From positions 62,001-126,000 of the forward strand of contig NZ_WTYV01000004.1 in NCBI RefSeq assembly GCF_009827655.1: DNA of 64,000 nt. Reading direction: 5' to 3'. The translations under genes and the position numbers were made by a program. Below are positions 29,254-38,291 of this stretch, in pieces (positions within the stretch are counted from its first letter, which is position 1; each line of letters opens with the position of its first letter). The DNA is from Alteraurantiacibacter buctensis (GTDB lineage Bacteria; Pseudomonadota; Alphaproteobacteria; Sphingomonadales; Sphingomonadaceae). The notes beneath the pieces were generated by a model. That model was not told where the DNA came from. It saw nothing but the letters and a program-made list of their open reading frames with translations, and made no database searches.

Positions 29254-30335
29254 GCGCCGCGCCCGACAGCATTCCCGCCCAGCCACCCGGCGCAGCGGAG
29301 CTGATTGCGGGCCTGACCTTTGCCATGCTGGTGGTAACGCCGGACCTCGTCATCCATTCGGCCAACCCGGCGGCGGAGAGCATGCTGGGCCGCAGCGCCA
29401 AGCGCCTGGCGGGGCGCGATCTTACCAGCGTGCTCGACTTCAGCGAACCGCACGTGGCCGAACACCTGCGCCGCAACAGCGAGCAACTGCTGGCCCGCGG
29501 CGTGCCGATGCGGCTGGGTGACCGGGCCGTGCTGGTCAACCTCACCGTCTCCCCCGTGCCGACCCATCCGGGCTGGCGGGTGGTGACCCTGTCGGACGCG
29601 GGGCAGGGCGAGCGGTTCGGCAACGAGGAACGCCGAGTATCGCTGCGTGGCCCCGCCGTGCTGGCGCACGAGATCAAGAACCCGCTGGCGGCCATCCGCG
29701 GCGCGGCGCAACTGGTCGCCCGCCAGTTGGACGAAGGCAAGCGCGACCTGACCAACCTTATCACCGACGAGGTTGACCGCATCGCCCAGTTGATCGACCG
29801 GATGCAGCGCCTGGGGCGCGAGAAACCGGAGCCGGTGGCCCCGCTCAACCTCCACGCCGCCATCCACCGCGCGGTGGATACCGTGCAGGCTGCATCGGGC
29901 ATGAAGCTGGCCGTACGCGAGGAGTTCGACCCCTCCCTTCCGCCGGTCATGGCGAATGAGGGCGCACTGGTGCAGGTGCTGATCAACCTGCTGAGCAATG
30001 CCCGCGATGCCTGCGCGGGGCAGGCGCAGCCGCAGGTGGTGATCCGCACCCGCTTCGTGGCCGGGCTGGTGATGAACGTGTTCCGCCTCGGCCGCCCGGT
30101 AAAGCTGCCGATCGAGGTGCAGGTGAGCGACAACGGCCCCGGGATCGATCCGGCGGTGGAGCAGCACATTTTCGAACCGTTCGTGTCCAGCAAGCCCAAC
30201 GGCCAGGGGCTGGGGCTGGCGCTGGTGCAGAAGCTGGTGCGCGACATGGACGGGCGCATCAGCCACGAGCGCGATACTGCGGGTGGCTGGACGCATTTCC
30301 GCATCCACCTGCCGATGGCCAGACAGGGAGATTAA
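29250..30335 (+). CDS. ntrB: Nitrogen regulation histidine kinase NtrB
   Basis: 361 residues from a GTG overlapping the dusB stop. An N-terminal PAS region (about 15-115) precedes the dimerisation helix with the phospho-His in [19 protein letters not shown], then the ATPase boxes [20 protein letters not shown] and [16 protein letters not shown]. No membrane segments, so it is cytoplasmic; in this family PII signals nitrogen status to it and NtrC receives the phosphate. ntrC follows after four bases. Confidence 0.95.
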   Translation: MSAAPDSIPAQPPGAAELIAGLTFAMLVVTPDLVIHSANPAAESMLGRSAKRLAGRDLTSVLDFSEPHVAEHLRRNSEQLLARGVPMRLGDRAVLVNLTVSPVPTHPGWRVVTLSDAGQGERFGNEERRVSLRGPAVLAHEIKNPLAAIRGAAQLVARQLDEGKRDLTNLITDEVDRIAQLIDRMQRLGREKPEPVAPLNLHAAIHRAVDTVQAASGMKLAVREEFDPSLPPVMANEGALVQVLINLLSNARDACAGQAQPQVVIRTRFVAGLVMNVFRLGRPVKLPIEVQVSDNGPGIDPAVEQHIFEPFVSSKPNGQGLGLALVQKLVRDMDGRISHERDTAGGWTHFRIHLPMARQGD

Positions 30336-30339
30336 GCGG

Positions 30340-31746
30340 ATGCCCAGGCGTGCCCTGCTGGTCGAGGACGATACCGCCATCGCGCTGGTAATCACCGCTG
30401 CGCTGGAGGACGAGGCCTTTACCGTCGACCGTTGCGACCGGATTGCCGAGCGCGACCGGCTGCTGGCGGAAAACGCCTATGACGTGATGCTGACCGATGT
30501 GATCCTGCTGGACGGTGACGGCATTGCCACCCTGCCACAGGTTACGGCTGCCTGGCCGGCAATGCCGGTGATCATCCTGTCGGCGCAGAACACGCTGGAT
30601 ACCGCTGTGCGCGCCAGCGACACTGGGGCCTTCGAATACTTCCCCAAGCCTTTCGACCTCGATGAACTGGTGCGCGCGGCGTGCCAGGCGGCGGATTCCC
30701 ACGGGCGCAGTGCGGGCGAGGTGGAGGAAGCGGCCGATGGCCTGCCGTTGATCGGCCGCAGCCAGAAGATGCAGGAGGTCTATCGCCTGATCACCCGCGT
30801 CCTGCGCAATGACCTGACCGTGCTGGTGCTGGGCGAATCGGGCACCGGCAAGGAGCTGGTGGCCGAGGCGATCCACCAGCTCGGCGCGCGCAAGGGCGGG
30901 CCCTTCGTGGCGGTCAACACCGCCGCGATCCCGCGCGAGCTGATCGAAAGCGAACTGTTCGGCCACGAGAAAGGGGCCTTCACCGGCGCCACCAGCCGCA
31001 ACATCGGCAAGTTCGAACAGGCCAACGGCGGCACCCTGTTCCTTGACGAGATCGGCGACATGCCGCCCGAGGCGCAGACCCGCCTGCTGCGCGCGCTGCA
31101 ATCGGGCCGCATCCGGCGCGTGGGCGGCGACCAGGAGATCGCCATCGACGTGCGCATCATCGCCGCCACCAACCGCGACCTGGAACCGATGATCGCCGCC
31201 GGCACCTTCCGCGAGGACCTCTACTACCGCCTCAACGTCGTGCCCATCCAGTTGCCGCCCCTGCGCGACCGGCAGAGCGATATCGAGCCACTGGCCCGCC
31301 ACTTCCTGCGCCGCGCCGCACAGGAAGGCCTGCCGCAGCGCCGCCTTTCGCCCGCCGCACTGGAAGTGCTGGAGCGCCAGCCGTGGCGCGGCAACGTGCG
31401 TGAACTGCGCAACTTCATCTTTCGCGCTGCGCTGCTGGCGCGCGAGGACGAGATCGACGCTGCCAGCATCGAAGGCCTGCTGGCCGGCGCGGCGGCGGAA
31501 AGCGGCCTCACGCCCGGCCAGGATATCGGCGCGGTGATCCGCCAGTGGCTGGAGCAGGCGACGCTCCCCAGTGGTGACCTCTACCACAGTGCCCTTGCCG
31601 CGTTCGAGAAGCCGCTGTTCGAACATGCCCTGGCCCGCACCGGCGGCAACCAGTTGCGTGCGGCCCAGCTCCTGGGGATCAACCGCAACACCCTCCACAA
31701 GCGGCTGGGCGAGCTGGCGATCGACCCGGACGTGTTCTCGCGCTGA
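30340..31746 (+). CDS. ntrC: Nitrogen regulation sigma54 activator NtrC
   Basis: 468 residues; I chose the ATG at 30340 (CAGGGAG upstream) rather than an in-frame upstream codon inside ntrB. Domains: receiver with D53 (MLTDVILLDGDG), AAA+ domain with Walker A GESGTGKE, the sigma54 loop GAFTGA intact, Walker B FLDEIGDMPPEAQ, and a Fis-type HTH at the end (NQLRAAQLLGINRNTLHKRL). It should activate nitrogen-assimilation genes with RNA polymerase-sigma54. Confidence 0.96.
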   Translation: MPRRALLVEDDTAIALVITAALEDEAFTVDRCDRIAERDRLLAENAYDVMLTDVILLDGDGIATLPQVTAAWPAMPVIILSAQNTLDTAVRASDTGAFEYFPKPFDLDELVRAACQAADSHGRSAGEVEEAADGLPLIGRSQKMQEVYRLITRVLRNDLTVLVLGESGTGKELVAEAIHQLGARKGGPFVAVNTAAIPRELIESELFGHEKGAFTGATSRNIGKFEQANGGTLFLDEIGDMPPEAQTRLLRALQSGRIRRVGGDQEIAIDVRIIAATNRDLEPMIAAGTFREDLYYRLNVVPIQLPPLRDRQSDIEPLARHFLRRAAQEGLPQRRLSPAALEVLERQPWRGNVRELRNFIFRAALLAREDEIDAASIEGLLAGAAAESGLTPGQDIGAVIRQWLEQATLPSGDLYHSALAAFEKPLFEHALARTGGNQLRAAQLLGINRNTLHKRLGELAIDPDVFSR

Positions 31747-31760
31747 TCGTCGCATTTGCG

Positions 31761-31806
31761 CAACGCTGGGCGACAATTCACTTGCAAATCTGCAACAGCA
31801 GCGTTG
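31761..31806. promoter_or_regulatory. Inverted repeat in the ntrC-ntrY gap, possible operator
   Basis: CAACGCTG (31761-31768) and its exact complement CAGCGTTG (31799-31806) flank 30 bases that include TTGCAAATCTGCAA. They lie in the only sizeable gap (72 bp) of the ntr block, just before the ntrY GTG. It could be a regulator site or an mRNA hairpin; the sequence does not decide. Confidence 0.3.
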
Positions 31807-31818
31807 TAACCATGCCAC

Positions 31819-34065
31819 GTGACATCGCCAGCCGATCTTCCTGCGCCTGACCGCCCGGTCCGCCGCCTGCCCCGCTGGTGGCGGCGCGCGCAGATCGCCT
31901 CGCGCCGCTGGAACCTGTTTGCCTGGCTGGAAGCGGCCGCCGCCATAACGCTTGTCACCATGCTGGTGACCACCTGGCTGGCCCTGTCGCGCCAGTCCGA
32001 TGCCGGGGACCTGTTGCCGGCAACCCAGGCGGCCGCCCTGCTGGTGGGCACGCTGATCCCGGCTCTGTCGCTGATCGTCTTGTGGGGCCGGCGCATTGCG
32101 ATCAGGCGGGCGGGAGGAACCACTGCGCGGCTGCACGTGAACCTGGTGTTCTTCTTCAGCCTGGTGGCGGCCATCCCGACACTGATCGTGGCCGTCTTCG
32201 CCTCGCTGATCTTTCAGTCGGGCGTGGAATTCTGGTTCTCGGACCGGCAGCGCAGCCTGCTGGAGGACGCCAACGAACTGGCGCGCGGATATTATGACGA
32301 GAACCAGCGGGAAGTGGGGGCCGAAGGCGTCGCCATGGCCGGTGACTTGCGGTTTTTCCTGCAGCAGATGCCGGTTTCGAGCGCCGAGTTCCAGGAGCAG
32401 TATTTCCTGCAGGTCTACACCCGCGAGCTGAGTGAAAGCGCCATCCTGCAAGAGGCGAACGACGGTTCGATGCGGGTTATTGCCATCGCCGATCCGGCCG
32501 AGGACAGCACCCGCCAGCGCGTTTCTCCGGAAGCAATGGCCCACCTGCGGGCCGGCGAAAGTGTCGTCGTCAATGCTACTCCGCAGCGGATCGAGGCCGT
32601 CGCCCCGATTGATATTGCCGAAGGTGTGGTGCTCTATGTGGCGCGCGGGTCTGACGTGAACGCACTCAGCCAGTGGCAGCGGGCGCAGGACGTTGCCGCC
32701 AGTTACAATGCCATGTCGGACCGGGCATGGGTGCTGCAACTGCGCTTCAACATGCTCCTGTTCGGTGTGGCGATCCTGCTGGTGAGTCTCGCGGTGTGGG
32801 CGGCCCTGCGCTTTGCCGACCGGCAGGTGAAGCCGTTGGCCGAACTGGTCAACGCCGCGCGCGAGATTGGCAGCGGCAACTATGCCATGCGCGTATCGGG
32901 CCGCACCGGGCCGGACGAGATCGGCCTGCTCAACCGCGCGTTCAACTCGATGACCGCGCAGATCGAGCGCCAGACCGATGCCCTGATCGGGGCCAACCGC
33001 CAGTTGGGCGAGCGCCGCGCCTTTATCGAAACCGTGCTGGAATCGATCACCGCAGGTATCGTTTCGGTGGACGATGATGGCCAGGTGCTGCTGATGAACT
33101 CCTCGGCGAAAGGCATCCTGCTGGAGCAGTCCGCCGCCTCGCCCGTGGGGTTGCGGCTGGAGCAGGTCTCGCCCGAAATCGCCACCTTTGCCGCCGGCGG
33201 GGCCAGCAGCGGACTTGTCCAGTACAGCAAACAGGGAGAGCTGCTGACGCTGGCCATCAAGCAGTCGGCTTCCGGCGGGGGCAAGGTGATCACCTTCGAG
33301 GACATCACCCGCCAGTTGCTCGATCAGCGGCAGGCCGCCTGGTCCGACGTGGCGCGGCGCATCGCGCATGAGATCAAGAACCCGCTGACCCCGATCCAGC
33401 TTGCCACCGAACGGATCAAGCGCCGCTACTCGCGCCAGATCGAGCAGGACGCCGAGTTGTTCGACGAGCTGACCGGCACCATCATCCGCCAGGTGGGCGA
33501 CCTCAGGAAGATGGTTGACGAATTCTCCAGCTTCGCCCGCCTCCCAAAGCCGGTGTTTCGCCAGGAAGACGCGGTCGACCTGGTACGCCAGGGGATGTTC
33601 CTGCAGGAAGTGGCCAACCCGGAGATCACCTACGCCTTCAGCATGGACGCCGACATCCCGCCGATCTGGTGCGATCGCCACCAGTTTGGCCAGGCGATGA
33701 CCAACGTGCTGAAAAACGCGGCCGAGGCGATCGAGGCGAGGCGACGCGATGCCGAGCCCGATTATCGCGGCAAGGTGCGTGTGGCGATCAAGCTGGAACC
33801 CCATCACTTGCGCGTGATGGTGACCGACAACGGCGTGGGCCTGCCCAGCGGGCGGGGCGATATCATGGAACCCTATGTCACCACGCGCGAGAAGGGCACG
33901 GGACTGGGCCTCGCCATCGTCAAGAAGATCGTCGAGGAACACGGTGGGGAACTGGCCTTCAGCCCGGCCGAGCATGATGAAGGCGGGGAGGGCGGTGCCT
34001 GCGCCAGCTTGCGCTTTGCCATCCACCCGGCGGCCATCCAATCCGGCAGCGAGGCGGCCGAATGA
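31819..34065 (+). CDS. ntrY: Membrane sensor histidine kinase NtrY
   Basis: 748 residues from a GTG; an ATG at 31812 is in another frame and stops after 12 codons. Three to four membrane segments (about 35-55, 70-90, 110-135 and 310-330) enclose a large periplasmic region (about 140-305). HAMP follows (ADRQVKPLAELVNAAREIGSGN), then PAS and a kinase core with the phospho-His in [42 protein letters not shown] and GTGLGLAIVKKI. It partners NtrX, encoded 19 bp downstream. Confidence 0.95.
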   Translation: MTSPADLPAPDRPVRRLPRWWRRAQIASRRWNLFAWLEAAAAITLVTMLVTTWLALSRQSDAGDLLPATQAAALLVGTLIPALSLIVLWGRRIAIRRAGGTTARLHVNLVFFFSLVAAIPTLIVAVFASLIFQSGVEFWFSDRQRSLLEDANELARGYYDENQREVGAEGVAMAGDLRFFLQQMPVSSAEFQEQYFLQVYTRELSESAILQEANDGSMRVIAIADPAEDSTRQRVSPEAMAHLRAGESVVVNATPQRIEAVAPIDIAEGVVLYVARGSDVNALSQWQRAQDVAASYNAMSDRAWVLQLRFNMLLFGVAILLVSLAVWAALRFADRQVKPLAELVNAAREIGSGNYAMRVSGRTGPDEIGLLNRAFNSMTAQIERQTDALIGANRQLGERRAFIETVLESITAGIVSVDDDGQVLLMNSSAKGILLEQSAASPVGLRLEQVSPEIATFAAGGASSGLVQYSKQGELLTLAIKQSASGGGKVITFEDITRQLLDQRQAAWSDVARRIAHEIKNPLTPIQLATERIKRRYSRQIEQDAELFDELTGTIIRQVGDLRKMVDEFSSFARLPKPVFRQEDAVDLVRQGMFLQEVANPEITYAFSMDADIPPIWCDRHQFGQAMTNVLKNAAEAIEARRRDAEPDYRGKVRVAIKLEPHHLRVMVTDNGVGLPSGRGDIMEPYVTTREKGTGLGLAIVKKIVEEHGGELAFSPAEHDEGGEGGACASLRFAIHPAAIQSGSEAAE

Positions 34066-34084
34066 CATTTACGGAGCTTAGGTA

Positions 34085-35479
34085 ATGGCGCTCGATATCC
34101 TGGTAGTCGATGACGAACTGGACATCCGCGAACTCGTGGCCGGCGTGCTGAGCGACGAGGGCTACGAATGCCGCACGGCAGGGGACAGCACCACGGCGCT
34201 GGCCATGATCGACCAGCGCCGCCCCAGCGTGGTGTTGCTGGACGTGTGGCTCCACGGCAGCCCGATGGACGGTCTGGAGGTGCTTGATGCCATCAAGGCG
34301 CGAGAGCCCAGCCTGCCGGTGATCATTTTCTCCGGCCACGGTAATATTGACACCGCCGTCTCCGCAGTCAGCCGCGGGGCGATGGATTTCCTCGAAAAAC
34401 CGTTCGAAACCAGCCGCTTGCTTTTGCTTGTTGAGCGGGCGACGGAAACCGAGCGCTTGCGCCGCGAAAACGCCCGGCTGCGCGAAGGCTTTGCCGCGCA
34501 TGACGAGTTCACCGGCAATTCCAACGCCATAAACCAGGTGCGTGCCACACTGAAGCGGGTGGCCAATACCGGCAGCCGCGTGCTGATCAGCGGGCCGGGC
34601 GGATCGGGCAAGGAAGTGGCCGCGCGCCTGCTTCACGCCTGGAGCCCGCGGGCGGACAACGCCTTCGTCACGGTCAACTCGGCGCGCATCACGCCCGAAC
34701 GGTTCGAACAGGAGCTGTTCGGCGAGGAGGCCGATGGCAAGCTGCTGCGCCCGGGCCTGCTGGAAATGGCCAACGGCGGCACGCTCTACCTCGACGAGGT
34801 GGCCGACATGCCGCTCAACACCCAGGCCCGCATCCTGCGCGTACTGACCGACCAGAGCTTCGTCCGAGTGGGCGGCTCTCGGCAGGTGGGGGTGGACGTG
34901 CGCGTGGTATCCTCCACCGCGCGCGACCTGGAGGTGGAGATTAGCGAGAAGCGCTTCCGTGAAGACCTGTTCTATCGCCTCAACGTGGTGCCCATCGCCA
35001 TCCCCTCGCTGGCCGACCGGCGTGACGACATTCCGGCTTTGTCGGACCACTTCTTTACCCGTTACGCCCGCGAACAGGGCCTGGCCGCCCCCACCATCAC
35101 GGCCGAGGCGATGGCGGCGTTGCAGGCCTATGACTGGCCCGGCAACGTGCGGCAATTGCGCAACGTGGTGGAACGCACCGTCATCCTCACTCCGCGCGAA
35201 TCCTTCGGCAGTATCGGGCCGGACCTGCTTCCCCCCGAGATCGTGGGCGGGGGCGGTGACACTGGGGCAGGGATGCCGTCCCTGATGGGCGTTCCGCTGC
35301 GCGAGGCGCGCGAGAATTTCGAGCGCGAGTACCTGCGCATCCAGATCCGCCGCTTCTCCGGGAACATCTCCAAGACCGCCGGGTTCATCGGCATGGAACG
35401 CTCGGCCCTGCACCGGAAACTGAAGATCCTTGGCATGGGCGAGCGCAAGGAAGGTGACGAAGAGGGCGAAGAGGGTTAG
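34085..35479 (+). CDS. ntrX: Response regulator NtrX (AAA+ type, lacks GAFTGA)
   Basis: 464 residues. The receiver has D-D near residues 9-10 and the acceptor Asp in [12 protein letters not shown]. The AAA+ domain keeps Walker A GPGGSGKE and Walker [11 protein letters not shown]. Where NtrC reads ELFGHEKGAFTGA, this protein reads [18 protein letters not shown], so the sigma54-contact loop is missing and the region is shortened. A Fis-type HTH ends the protein ([20 protein letters not shown]). It is probably a DNA-binding regulator that does not open sigma54 promoters. Confidence 0.93.
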   Translation: MALDILVVDDELDIRELVAGVLSDEGYECRTAGDSTTALAMIDQRRPSVVLLDVWLHGSPMDGLEVLDAIKAREPSLPVIIFSGHGNIDTAVSAVSRGAMDFLEKPFETSRLLLLVERATETERLRRENARLREGFAAHDEFTGNSNAINQVRATLKRVANTGSRVLISGPGGSGKEVAARLLHAWSPRADNAFVTVNSARITPERFEQELFGEEADGKLLRPGLLEMANGGTLYLDEVADMPLNTQARILRVLTDQSFVRVGGSRQVGVDVRVVSSTARDLEVEISEKRFREDLFYRLNVVPIAIPSLADRRDDIPALSDHFFTRYAREQGLAAPTITAEAMAALQAYDWPGNVRQLRNVVERTVILTPRESFGSIGPDLLPPEIVGGGGDTGAGMPSLMGVPLREARENFEREYLRIQIRRFSGNISKTAGFIGMERSALHRKLKILGMGERKEGDEEGEEG

Positions 35480-35621
35480 ACTTCGATTCGCGGCAGCCCG
35501 CAGACCGGCTGTCAGCGTGCAAGAATTCGGTCTGCACCCGGTTGTCCGCTGTTTGTCACAGCGAACGGCCAGATTGCGAACTGTCGGCAAGGCAGTCGCC
35601 AAAAACAGGAGTCCGATCTTT

Positions 35622-36206
35622 ATGGCCAGAGCCACCCTTACGCCCCGCGCCCGCCCCACACCCCCGCCGGCGCCGCCCGCTCCCCCTGCAACCGCGCAGT
35701 CTTCGACTCCCGGCCAGGGCGCCAAGTCGGGCAGCTTGCAGGACCTGTTCCTGAATTACCTGCGCAAGGAGAAGATCTCCGTCACCATGTTCCTGGTGAA
35801 GGGCGTGAAGCTGCAGGGCATCGTTACCTGGTTTGACAATTTCTCGATCCTGCTGCGCCGCGATGGCCAGTCGCAACTGGTCTACAAGCACGCGATCAGC
35901 ACGATCATGCCGGTGCAGCAGGTGGACGTGGGCCTGTTCGATGGCCACGCCGATGGCGGCCGCAAGCAGCGCCTCCTGCAGGACGTGTTCCTCAGCCGCG
36001 TGCGCGAGGCCGAAGTGCAGGTGACCATGTTCCTGGTCAACGGCGTGATGCTGCAGGGCCGCATCGCCAGCTTCGACCAGTTCTGCATGCTGTTGGAACG
36101 CGAAGGCTATGTGCAACTGGCCTACAAGCACGCGGTATCCACGATCCAGCCCGCCAGCCACGTGGAGCTGTCGGACGATTATGATGACGAGGATGACGGC
36201 TCCTGA
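35622..36206 (+). CDS. hfq: Tandem-domain Hfq RNA chaperone
   Basis: 194 residues from the ATG at 35622 (AGGAG 12 bases upstream), about twice the usual Hfq length. A basic, Pro/Ala-rich head (1-45) precedes two complete Sm domains: [20 protein letters not shown] to [13 protein letters not shown] (about 48-108), and [20 protein letters not shown] to [13 protein letters not shown] (about 119-181). The Sm2 YKHA(I/V)ST signature is kept in both, but the Sm1 regions differ ([13 protein letters not shown] against [13 protein letters not shown]). The tail is acidic ([10 protein letters not shown]). Three copies could form the usual six-domain ring with two alternating faces. It follows ntrX and precedes hflX. 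Confidence 0.95.
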   Translation: MARATLTPRARPTPPPAPPAPPATAQSSTPGQGAKSGSLQDLFLNYLRKEKISVTMFLVKGVKLQGIVTWFDNFSILLRRDGQSQLVYKHAISTIMPVQQVDVGLFDGHADGGRKQRLLQDVFLSRVREAEVQVTMFLVNGVMLQGRIASFDQFCMLLEREGYVQLAYKHAVSTIQPASHVELSDDYDDEDDGS

Positions 36207-36262
36207 TTTTCGGTAACGACGACGTCGCCGGCGAGGTTACTCGCGGGGCGCGGGCGCTGGTT

Positions 36263-37525
36263 GTGTGCCCGGACATTCGCGGCCAGCGCAGCGGACAGGA
36301 CCCGGAGGCGCGCCTGGAAGAGGCGCGGGGCCTGGCCATGGCGATCGGCATCGTGGTGGCGGAAAGCTATATCCTGCCCGTGCGCACCCTCCGGCCGAAC
36401 ACGCTGTTCGGCGAAGGGCAGGTGCAGCGCATGGCGACCGATTGCGAGCTGCACGAAGCGGAGCTGGTGATCGTCGATGGCGCGCTCAGCCCCATCCAGC
36501 AGCGCAATCTTGAGGACAAGCTGAAGCGCAAGGTGATCGACCGGACCGGCCTGATCCTCGAGATCTTCGGCGAACGGGCGGCCACGGCGGAAGGCCGCCT
36601 GCAGGTGGAGCTGGCGCACCTCGACTATCAGCAGAGCCGCCTGGTCCGGTCCTGGACCCACCTGGAACGCCAGCGCGGTGGCTTCGGCTTCCTCGGCGGT
36701 CCGGGCGAAACGCAGATCGAGGCTGACCGGCGGATGATCCGCGCCCGCATGGGCAAGCTGCGGCGCGAGCTTGAGCAGGTGAGGAAAACGCGGGAATTGC
36801 ACCGCAAGCGGCGGGGCAGGGCACCCTGGCCGGTGATCGCGCTGGTCGGCTATACCAATGCCGGCAAGAGCACGCTGTTTAACCGGGTGACCGGGGCGGA
36901 GGTGATGGCGGAAGACCTGCTGTTTGCCACGCTCGATCCCACCATGCGGGCGATCTCCATGCCGGGGGTGGAAAAGGCCATCCTGTCGGACACCGTAGGC
37001 TTCATCTCCGACCTGCCGACGCAGCTTGTCGCCGCCTTCCGCGCCACGCTGGAGGAAGTGACTGCGGCCGACATCATCCTCCACGTGCGCGATATGGCCA
37101 ACCCCGACAGCGCGATGCAGAAGGCGCAGGTGATGCGCGTGCTGGCCGATCTTGGCGTGACCGCCGAGGACGAGGGCGAGGGCTCTATTCCCATCATCGA
37201 GGTGTGGAACAAGGTCGACCTGCTGGACGAGGAGCGGCGCGAGGAGCTGGCCGAGCAGGCGCGTGCCACCCCCGATGTTGTCGTCATCTCGGCGCTAACG
37301 GGTGAGGGAATCGATGCCCTGTTCGCCCAGCTTGGCGAGCGGCTGACCAAGGGCGCGCGGCTGCATCACTTCGCCATTCCGGCCGGCGAGGGCGGACATA
37401 TCGCCTGGCTCTATGCGCATGGTGACGTGGTGGCTGACGAGGCCCCCGGCGACGGGGAAACACGCGAGATCGCCGTGCGCCTGAGCGAGAAGGACCTTGG
37501 CCGGTTCGCCGCCATGCGCCACTAA
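36263..37525 (+). CDS. hflX: GTPase HflX (start uncertain)
   Basis: 420 residues from the first standard start (GTG 36263). The N-terminal nucleotide-binding domain includes GEGQVQRM and RTGLILEIFGERA; the G-domain has G1 GYTNAGKSTLFN, G3 DTVGF and G4 NKVD. HflX rescues and splits ribosomes under stress. The same frame stays open and family-like upstream (VAGEVTRGARALVV), and the only codons available there before a stop are CTG (36203) or ATT (36206), next to the hfq stop. The true protein may therefore begin about 20 residues earlier at a non-standard start. Confidence 0.93.
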   Translation: MCPDIRGQRSGQDPEARLEEARGLAMAIGIVVAESYILPVRTLRPNTLFGEGQVQRMATDCELHEAELVIVDGALSPIQQRNLEDKLKRKVIDRTGLILEIFGERAATAEGRLQVELAHLDYQQSRLVRSWTHLERQRGGFGFLGGPGETQIEADRRMIRARMGKLRRELEQVRKTRELHRKRRGRAPWPVIALVGYTNAGKSTLFNRVTGAEVMAEDLLFATLDPTMRAISMPGVEKAILSDTVGFISDLPTQLVAAFRATLEEVTAADIILHVRDMANPDSAMQKAQVMRVLADLGVTAEDEGEGSIPIIEVWNKVDLLDEERREELAEQARATPDVVVISALTGEGIDALFAQLGERLTKGARLHHFAIPAGEGGHIAWLYAHGDVVADEAPGDGETREIAVRLSEKDLGRFAAMRH

Positions 37526-37532
37526 GGGCGGG

Positions 37533-38288
37533 ATGATCGCCGGGATTACCACGGGTTACGAAGCGGAATTCGACTTTCCCGCCTGGGCCGGGCCGCCGCG
37601 CCTGCCCTGGCTGCTGGCTTCACTGCCGCGCGCCGGATCGACCTGGTTCAGCCACGAGCTGTGGGCCACCGGCTGCCTTGGCGCGCCGCTGGAATACCTG
37701 AATTTCGAGCCCGGCGGGCCCTGGGGCCATGCTTCCGGCCGGCCTGACGAGCAGGCGCGCCTGTGGCGGCAGGCGCTGGCCACCCGCACATCGCCCAACG
37801 GGGCCTTCGGCTTGAAGGCATTTCCCGGGCAGTTGCACCATGTCCAGCGGGGCAATCCCGCGCTGGTGGCCGAGGTCATGCGGCTGCTGCTGGGTCCGGC
37901 AGCGCCGCGCAAGGTAGTGGAATTGCGCCGCCGCGACCGGCAGGCCCATGCCGTATCCTATGCCCGCGCCCTGCTCTCCGGCGTGTGGCGCGCCGAGCAG
38001 GAGCGCGAGGGGAGGGAGGAGCCGGAATTTTCCTCCCTGGCGGTTGAGCGGGCCATGGCCATGCTCGACCAGCAGCAGGCAGGTTGGCAGGCGATGTATG
38101 CCGACCTGGGCGTGGTGCCGCTGTTGCTGTGGTTCGAAGACGCGCTGGCCGACCCGGCAGGGGCCCTGGCGCAAGTGGCGGATCACCTTGGCACCAGGCT
38201 GGATCCGGCGGCGAGGGTGGCGGTGCCCCCGATCAGGCGGCAGGCGCAGGATGGCGCGCGTGACTGGCTGGGCAGGCTGGGCGGCTAG
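37533..38288 (+). CDS. Stf0-like sulfotransferase
   Basis: 251 residues, ATG 8 bp after the hflX stop with GGGCGGG ahead. SLPRAGSTWFSHEL near residue 30 matches the PAPS 5'-phosphosulfate loop, and RKVVELRRRDRQAHAVSYA near 125 fits the 3'-phosphate-binding block of Stf0-type enzymes. LLLWFEDALADPAGAL is a typical C-terminal block. It probably moves sulfate from PAPS to a sugar or lipid acceptor, which I cannot name. It is convergent with mazG (3 bp between stops). Confidence 0.8.
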   Translation: MIAGITTGYEAEFDFPAWAGPPRLPWLLASLPRAGSTWFSHELWATGCLGAPLEYLNFEPGGPWGHASGRPDEQARLWRQALATRTSPNGAFGLKAFPGQLHHVQRGNPALVAEVMRLLLGPAAPRKVVELRRRDRQAHAVSYARALLSGVWRAEQEREGREEPEFSSLAVERAMAMLDQQQAGWQAMYADLGVVPLLLWFEDALADPAGALAQVADHLGTRLDPAARVAVPPIRRQAQDGARDWLGRLGG

Positions 38289-38291
38289 GCC

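Noticed and set aside
28159-29286. Upstream extension of the ispDF frame
   Set aside because: The extra codons are antisense to dusB and contain no IspD-like sequence; the ATG at 28158 gives the normal length.
30259-34068. A 1269-codon open frame antisense to ntrB-ntrC-ntrY
   Set aside because: It is a GC-rich shadow of three strongly recognised genes on the plus strand and matches no family.
33959-35725. A 588-codon open frame antisense to ntrX
   Set aside because: It is a shadow of the ntrX gene; the plus-strand frame has clear AAA+ motifs.
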